From Ceratopteris richardii (Eukaryota; Streptophyta; Polypodiopsida; Polypodiales; Pteridaceae), in contig CM035417.1 in NCBI GenBank assembly GCA_020310875.1, positions 87,368,440-87,432,439 on the forward strand: 64,000 nt of DNA, in the 5' to 3' direction. A program made the position numbers and the translations under genes. Within the stretch, counting starts at the first letter, position 1. Every line of letters starts with the position of its first letter. Positions 57,277 to 64,000 of this stretch are shown here, one piece after another. The notes under the pieces are model-generated. The model was not told the DNA's origin. It saw only the letters and a list, made by a program, of their open reading frames with translations, and did not search any database.

Positions 57277-60200
57277 TAGAATGTACAAAGATACATAGCC
57301 CGTTAGGGCAATAAGCGTATATACAAGCCCGGGGAAAAACCTCCTGAAGAGGGAAAAAATTGCCCCGACGGTCCTAGTGTATTCACACACATCATTACCT
57401 AAATATATCAACAAATCCCCCTTGGGAGTGATATGGTGAACAAGGAGTTATGTGCGAATCACTCGACAAAAGGAAGTAAGCCTAAAGCTTTGTAGAAAGC
57501 TTCAAACTTCTCCCTAGGTAGAGCCTTCATGAAAAGGTCTGCAATGTTCTCCTCTGTGGGCACATATGCCAAGCTGATCTCCCCAGCAGAGAACCTCTCC
57601 CTAACATAATGATAATGCACTTCAACGTGCTTAGTGCGAGCATGAAACATAGGGTTCCTCGCAGCTACCAATGCGCTCTGACTATCAGTGAAGATGGTGG
57701 TGGTAGAAGACTGACCAACACCCAAATCAGCCATAAGGCATCTGAGCCACGCACACTCAACAGTCGCTGTGAAAGCTGCCCTATACTTAGCCTCACAACT
57801 GGAAGTGGCCACAGTAGGCTGCTTCTTGCTTAACCAAGATATACATGAGCTAGCAAGCATGAAGCAAAAGCCACTAGTGGACACATGATTGTCATAGCAA
57901 CCAACCGAATCAGAGTAAAAGAAACATGAAAATGTGGCAGTAGTGATCCCCCCTTTGGGATAAAACAACCCAATTAGTCGAGTACCACTCAAGTAGCAAA
58001 AGATGCACTTAACTGCCTGCCAATGCTTGACTCCTGGGCAATGTATAAACCTGCTCATTTGTGAGACAACAAACTAAAATCAGGCCGAGTAATGCATAAG
58101 TAAATCAAGCATCCAGCAGCCATCTGATAGAGAACAACATCAAATGCATCTCCAACATCATAAAGACTCAGTCATAAACCTGTCTCCATAGGAGTGGCAA
58201 TAGGTTTACAGTCTTCAAGGCCAAAGCACTGCAATAATGTATCAATATATTTCATTTGACACAAAGCCATTCCACCATCAACATGCATAAACTGAATGCC
58301 CAAATAATGATGCAAATGCCCCAAACTAGACATCTCAAATGAGGCATGTAAATCAGCCTTGAAATCAGCAATATGCTTCTCATGCGGACCACTGAGCAGC
58401 ATGTCCTCAACATACACCACAATGATCAGAAGTACATCGTTAGCATGCTTGACATATAAGGTGCTTTCAATTGGACTGTTCTCAAAACCATGTGCAATCA
58501 GATAGGCATGTATCTTATCATACCAAGCACGTGGTTCTTGCTTTAAACCATATAATGCCTTCTTTAACCTGCACACCTGGTTTTCATGCCCTTTCTGCAT
58601 AAAGCCACGAGGGTGGAAAACATACACTTCTTCATGCAAGTCACCATTCAGAAATGTTGTTTTAATTTCCAACTGATGTACGTTCCAACCATGATGAGCC
58701 GCAAGTGCACCGATGCTAAGAACAGTAGCCATTTGACAAGTAGAAGCAAAGTTTTCATCAAAATCAATGCCTCTTTCTTGTGCATAACCCTTTGCAACAA
58801 GCCTAGCCTTATACCTGTCAACTGTACCATCAGGTTTACGCTTCAGCTTGTATATCCACTTAGTGCCAATGGCCTTCTTGCCAGGAGGCAAGTCACATAA
58901 AAACCAAGTACCATTCTTCATTATAGCATCGTATTTAGATTGCATAGCAGCCATCCAATTTTTTGAATTTTGTGCTTCATCAAACGAAACAGGCTCAATC
59001 TCATCACAGAGACTAGATGCAGCCATAGCATAGCAATCTGATGCAAAAGAGGCACTATGAGAGCCTGATCGAGTACGATATGATAGAGGTGCATCTTATT
59101 TGTTGTCACACAAAGTCTACACCAGCCATTTTGGCATAGTTTTTGCCTCCTCAATGTGAGCTCTCTCATCAACAAGTGCATCATGTAAATCTGAATAAAA
59201 AATGGGATGATCAGCATCATCACATGAAACTTGCAAAGGTTGAGAAGTTGCCTCATTAGGACCAACAATAGACTGTCCACCTGTAAAAAGAGGAAGCAAA
59301 GTACCATACATGTCTTTGGAGCTAACAAATGTCCCCATAGTACATGAAAGCAATGGCTGAATAGCATCTTCCACAAAAACAACATCACGGCTAGCTAGAA
59401 TGTGTTTATTCTGTGGATGATATAGATGATAGCCTTTACTTTCAAAACTATACCCAACAAAAATACATCTTACTACTTTATCATCCAATTTTCCGCAATG
59501 TTGTTCACGCTCTAATGCATATGCCAAACAACCAAAAACACTTTGATGAGCAACAGATGGTTTGCGATCATGCCAAGCCTCATATAGAAAGATAGACTGC
59601 ACTGCTTTAGTTGGACACCTGTTAAGTACATATGTTGCACACATGACAACCTCAAGCCAGAAACTATGTGGTAAAGCCTGACTCTTGACCATACACCTTG
59701 CCATCTCCATGAGTGACGTGTTCTTCCATTCAGCAACTCCCTTTTGTTAAGGTGTATATGGCATTGTACATAGGTGTTTTATCCCATGTTCAGCAAGAAA
59801 TGCATTAAAATCAGAAGACATATATTCCCCCCCGATCAGAATGGAGGGTGCCCATTTTACATGTTGACAAATTTTCAGCCAAAACCAAAAACTATTTGAA
59901 GCACATGAACACTTCGGACTTTGCTTTCAATGGATATACCCATGCATGCCTAGAAAAATCATCAATGAAAGTGACAAAGTAAAGATAATGTCCAAAAGAA
60001 GGTGTATGTATAGGACCACATACATCACTATGTACAAGCTACAATTTCTGAGTAGGCTGAATTGAACCATCTTTTGGAAATGAAGAATGCTACATTTTGC
60101 CAAAAATACAGCCTTCACAAACATGTTTTCTAGGTGCCTCAATTTTGGGCAAAGTGGACACCATTTTAGATTTCTGCACGCATAACAAACTAACAAAATC

Positions 60201-61545
60201 CAGATGACCAAAGCATGGATGCCAAAGCTTTGCATCTGACATAGTCTGAGAATCATGTAATGCACATGTCGAATCATTTATGGATCTTTCATAGCCTATG
60301 AGCTTATAGAGCCCACGGCATGAAATGCATGAAGAAATAATCACGTCGCCATTTGACAGATCATGAATTGTACATCTGTCATCAACAAATTTCACAACCA
60401 AGCCAATCTTGGCTAATGCAAAACTGATAACAAATTTTTCTTGATCCATGGCACAAACAAAGCATCTGACGAAGTGAAAGAACTACCATCATCAGTAGTC
60501 AAAATGATCTTACCAACTCCCATAATAGGATAAGAGGATTTGTTGGCACATGTAACAGTACTCCCTGTAGGGGAAGGCTCGAGTGAAGAGAAGAAACTGC
60601 GTTGCGAGGTAATATGTTTGGTTGCCCCAGTATCAAAGTACCAAACATCTGAGTCTATTGCATACATGCACTGCTCATGAGAAGATGGGTCAAAATTGCA
60701 AACAGCAGTAAACGCCCATTCTTCTTCCTACAAAAGATTAGCAGACTTTGTTTTTGGTGTAGAGGCCTCTGCAACAACCATTCTAGCCTCTTGCTTCTTT
60801 GCCTCTTTAGCAGCCAGTTTTAGATAGTTCTTTATGATATGATCATTTCGTTTATAGTACTTGCAAAACAATTTCTTCTTTTCTAATTTCTTTTCATCTT
60901 TGTGTTCCCTCTTTGATTGTGCATAATTAGTAGATTTTTGCTTACTAATTGAAGAGATCTATTTTTCCTTTGCCCTTCCTACTAGCCTGTAAAGCTTGAT
61001 CTGCAACATGCATAATGGATTTGTTCTACCTAGATTGATCTTCCTACAACTGAATAGAGACTAACTCCTCAAATGACAAGGCATTTGGATTGCCTTTCAT
61101 CATCAACCAAAGAGTAGAAGCAAAATTCTGATATGAATCAGGAAGACTATTCAGAACGGTCTGCACAAGTGAGCTATCTAGTATAACTTCATCATCAGAA
61201 ATCAATTGTTCCTTCATGTCTTTGATCTTTGTTAGAAAACTGTCCATAGAGTCACCTTCATTTTTGTGCTCACTCTCCAATTGTTTTCAGAGGTAAGCAA
61301 CAGGAGCCTCATTCCTAGCTTGGTACAATGTGTTAAGTGTATCTCAAGCACCCTTAGTTGTTTTGCAAGAGTGTATGTGAGGAATAATGGCACGTTTGAA
61401 AAACAAAGCTATCAATGCATGTGCTTGGGCATCTCTGCCATCCCAACAAATTTGCTCTATAGTAGGTGCAGTAGAAACTGTAGCACGAACAGGAATATGC
61501 ATAATATCATCATCTTCGACACCCTCTACATTAGCTTTAGTTCTA
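57277..61545 (-). mobile_element. Copia F2 copy b, reverse strand
   Basis: A truncated 3' LTR (57413 to 57277, 137 of about 229 bp), a polypurine tract (CCAAGGGGGATTT on the minus strand), and pol and most of gag in order. It is truncated at 61545 inside gag, where a gypsy fragment begins. Confidence 0.9.
57459..61545 (-). pseudogene. F2 (copy b) gag-pol, degenerate
   Basis: From 61545 downward: Gag (GVEDDDI, QLESEHKNEGDSMDSFLTK, a TGA shared with the copy at 63320); a damaged knuckle (FCKYYKRNDHIIKNY, Cys lost) near 60860; protease WYFDTGATKHIT near 60640; GAG-pre-integrase (LWHPCFGHLDF) near 60220; integrase with the Glu-helix region lost to stops and a long open end (59710-59117: CMVKSQALPHSFWLEVVMCATYVLNRCPTK). 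RT is open at 59026-58172 (WIYKLKRKPDGTVDRYKARL, YVEDMLLSG in place of YVDD). RNase H is open at 58058-57459. The separate open blocks show fairly recent decay. Confidence 0.9.
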
Positions 61546-62734
61546 TATGACTACCATTTGCATCATACGCAACCACAAAAGGTTTTCCCATTTCTGGTAT
61601 TTTCAAAACACAATTTTCAATGACATTTTGTTTCAATGATTCAAATGATTTTTGACAAGCATCACTCCACACAAATCTTGCATTCTTTTTAGTCAAATCT
61701 ATGAGGGGATTAGCTAGCTTAGAGAAATCCTTAATATGTGCTCTTTCATATTGCACCAATCCTAGAAAACATCTAACATCCCTTACAGTTTTAGGTACTC
61801 GCCAATCAACTATTGTTTTCACTTTACCCTAGTCTTTACATATAACCCTCCCTAGATACACAAGTTTATCCTTAGCAAAGAAACACTTACTCTTTACATA
61901 TAACCCTCCCTAGATACACAAGGTTTTCCCATTTCTGGTATTTTCAAAACACAATTTTCAATGACATTTTGTTTCAATGATTCAAATGATTTTTGACAAG
62001 CATCACTCCACACAAATCTTGCATTCTTTTTAGTCAAATCTATGAGGGGATTATCTAGCTTAGAAAAATCCTTAATATGTGCTCTTTCATATTGCACCAA
62101 TCCTAGAAAACCTCTAACATCCCTTACAGTTTTAGGTACTCGCCAATCAACTATTGTTTTCACTTTACCCGAGTCTTTATATATAACCCTCCCTAGATAC
62201 ACAAGTTTATCCTTAGCAAAGAAACACTTACTCTTTACATATAACCCTCCCTAGATACACAAGTTTATCCTTAGCAAATTCCCTCTTTACATGTAACCCT
62301 CCCTAGATACACAAGTTTAGACTTAGTAAAGAAACACTTACTCTTCTTTCCATACATTTTGTGTTCTCTAAGAGTTTGCAAAGTCTTCTTGAGATGAACA
62401 ACATGCTTAGGATCATCTTTAGAGTATACAAATATATCATCAAGAAATACCAAGATGAATTTGTCTAGGTAATCATGAAAAACATTGTTCATCAAGCACA
62501 CGAATGTGGTAGGAGCATTTGTTAATCCAAAAGTTAAAATTATAAACTCTTAGTGACTATATCATGTTCGAAAAGTTATCTTGGGTATATCCTCTTATTT
62601 GATCCTAATTTGGTGATATTCAAATATTAACTCAATATTAGTGAGTATAGTCACTCCATCTAATTGACGTAATAAGTCATCTATGTGAGGGAGCGGGTAA
62701 TTATTTTTGATTGTTCCTTTATTCAGCCCCTATA
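61546..62734 (-). pseudogene. Ty3/gypsy RT to RNase H fragment of another lineage, with internal tandem duplication
   Basis: On the minus strand from 62734: NNYPLPHIDD-like, GYHQIRIKEEDIPK, FGLTNAPTTF and FILVFLDDIFVYSKDDPKH (RT active site as FLDD) near 62450, then VPKTVRDVRGFLGLVQYERAHIKDFSKL and PFVVAYDANG, the start of RNase H. A segment of about 342 bp around the RT/RNase H junction is present twice (about 61579 and 61921). A ~57-bp piece with TATAACCCTCCCTAGATACA recurs about five times between 61840 and 62320. Stops and shifts are frequent. It differs clearly from G1-G3. Confidence 0.85.
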
Positions 62735-62964
62735 TGTTGATATATTTAGGTAGTGATTTGTGTGAACACTCTACGACTGCTGGGGCACTTTTTTCCCTCT
62801 TTAGGAGGTTTTTTTCCCCCGGCTTGTATATACGCCTATTGCCCTAATGGGCTACTTATCTTTGTACATTCTCTAGTAATACATTCAGTATTGCGTGTTG
62901 TGCTCCAAGCTTCTTCTTCTTCTTTGTGATGTTTGTGTGCTTCCATAGATGTGTATCTCCAACA
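62735..62964 (+). repeat. F2 (copy c) 5' LTR, 230 bp
   Basis: It runs TGTTGATATATTTAGG ... ATCTCCAACA and is followed two bases later by the primer site. Confidence 0.94.
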
Positions 62965-62966
62965 AT

Positions 62967-62978
62967 TGGTATCAGAGC
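62967..62978 (+). promoter_or_regulatory. F2 (copy c) primer binding site, initiator tRNA-Met
   Basis: TGGTATCAGAGC. The following 340 bp to the gag ATG are a leader with no further feature that I can name. Confidence 0.94.
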
Positions 62979-63319
62979 AGGTCCTCGCTTCATCTAAGGT
63001 GCCATCGACACTCCCTCGTTTGCAGTCTCAGATTCGCATGAAATTTCGTGACCATACTCAGCGTGTTTCAGAGATCAAAACAGCTTCGTTCTGTGGTGCC
63101 AAAATCACGATCTAAGCTCATTTCGGCCTCTGAATGCACTATCGTAGCACTTGTGTAGGCTATTTCGTCTTCTTGTGCCAAAGGTATATACTAGTTTCTG
63201 TTCGTCAGTATAAGCGTCTCAAATTCTGCTACAGGTCTAACAGAATTTGTCTCGGCAGTTTTGTTCAACTTTTTGAGATACAATCAATTTTCTACATCAA
63301 GGTATTTTAGTCACCGGTC

Positions 63320-64000
63320 ATGGCTGAAAGCAGTGATGTATTTCGTATGTTGGCTGTTGAGAATAAGTTGGATGGTACCAACTACCCGTTATGGACTTAT
63401 ATGATGCAACATGTGTTGGTTGCAAAAGGACTGTGGAACATTGTGCAGGGTGTCGAAAAACATCCTATCACACCTGCAACTGTTACAATTGCAAGTACTA
63501 AAGCTGATGTAGAAGGTGTCGAAGATGCTGATATTCTGCATATTCCTATTCGTGCTGCGGTTTCTGCTGCACCTACTGTAGAGCAGATTCGTTGGGATGG
63601 CAAAGATGCTCAGGCACATGCATTGATAGCTTTATCTGTCAAACGTGCCATTATTCCTCATATTCGCTCTTGCAGAACAACTAAGGATGCTTGGGATACA
63701 CTTACCACATTGTACCAAGCTAGGAATGAGGCTCGTGTTGCTTACCTCTGAAAAGAGTTGGAGAGTGAGCATATGAATGAAGGTGATTCTATGGAAAATT
63801 TTCTAACAAAGATCAAAGACTTGAAGGAATAGTTGATTTCTGCTAATGAGGTTATACCAGATAGCTCACTTGTGCAGACCGTTCTGAATGGTCTTCCTGA
63901 TTCATATCAGAGTTTTGCTTCTACTCTTCGGTTGATGATGAAAGGAAATCCAAATGCCTTGTTATTTGAGGAGTTAGTCTCTATTCTGTTGCAGGAAGAT
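63320..64000 (+). pseudogene. F2 (copy c) gag, partial, two stops
   Basis: The ATG at 63320 gives MAESSDVFRMLAVENKLDGTNYPLW. The copia Gag core includes APTVEQIRWDGKDAQAHALIALSVKRAI and SCRTTKDAWDTLTTLYQA. TGA at 63749-63751 falls at the same place as in copy b, and TAG at 63830-63832 is private to this copy (copy b has CAA). The frame then continues (SLVQTVLNGLPDSYQSFASTLR) off the window. Confidence 0.92.

Larger units (their letters stand above)
62735..64000 (+). mobile_element. Copia F2 copy c, 5' end (continues beyond the window)
   Basis: A complete 230-bp 5' LTR, tRNA-Met primer site, leader and first part of gag. It faces away from the reverse-strand F2 copy b. Confidence 0.92.

Overview
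The window is plant nuclear DNA made almost entirely of nested LTR retrotransposons. The evidence is Ty3/gypsy and Ty1/copia pol domains, primer sites matching plant tRNA-Asp (TGGCGCCGTTGCCGGGGA) and initiator tRNA-Met (TGGTATCAGAGC), TG...CA LTRs with TATA boxes, and 5-bp target duplications. I see no host gene, rRNA, tRNA gene or CRISPR array. A large-genome land plant is likely; the transposons alone do not fix the clade.

Layout, left to right. 1-9385: 3' part of a large gypsy element (G1: RT onward, a long extra ORF, 3' LTR). 9386-9984: an 18-bp satellite array. 9985-13198: 5' LTR, gag and part of pol of a copia element (C-I), cut off by two head-to-head pieces of a second copia family (F2) at 13199-16968. 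16987-55015: a second C-I-type copia (C-II, target duplication AAGAA). C-II is split between codons of its RT/RNase H region by gypsy element G2 (22423-53197). G2 is split inside gag by gypsy element G3 (26333-40096, target duplication CCACA). Removing G3 with one CCACA rejoins the G2 gag frame, and removing G2 rejoins the C-II pol frame. 55024-57276: reverse-strand copia of a third family (F3). 57277-61545: reverse-strand F2 copy. 61546-62734: reverse-strand gypsy RT/RNase H fragment. 62735-64000: 5' LTR and gag of another F2 copy, running off the window.

The unusual part is the G1/G2/G3 gypsy group. Their polyprotein reads gag with CX2CX3HX4C knuckles, protease, RT, RNase H, an extra integrase-type H2C2 zinc module, the usual H2C2 module, the DDE integrase core, then a ~450-residue tail holding a second retropepsin-like domain and repeated W-V-P-K motifs. 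G1 and G2 add a ~1,400-codon extra ORF (Pro-rich linker, long coiled coil, conserved C-terminal domain) that runs to the polypurine tract. G3 has lost all but the last codons of that ORF. The G2 and G3 leaders each hold one perfect palindrome centred on TCGCGA and, about 100 bp later, an array of roughly 25 imperfect copies. The surrounding sequence differs between the two families but the TCGCGA core is the same. The LTR pairs of G2 and G3 are about 99.5% identical, yet both have broken ORFs, so they were probably moved by proteins supplied in trans.

All counts and identities were made by eye. No alignment or database search was run.
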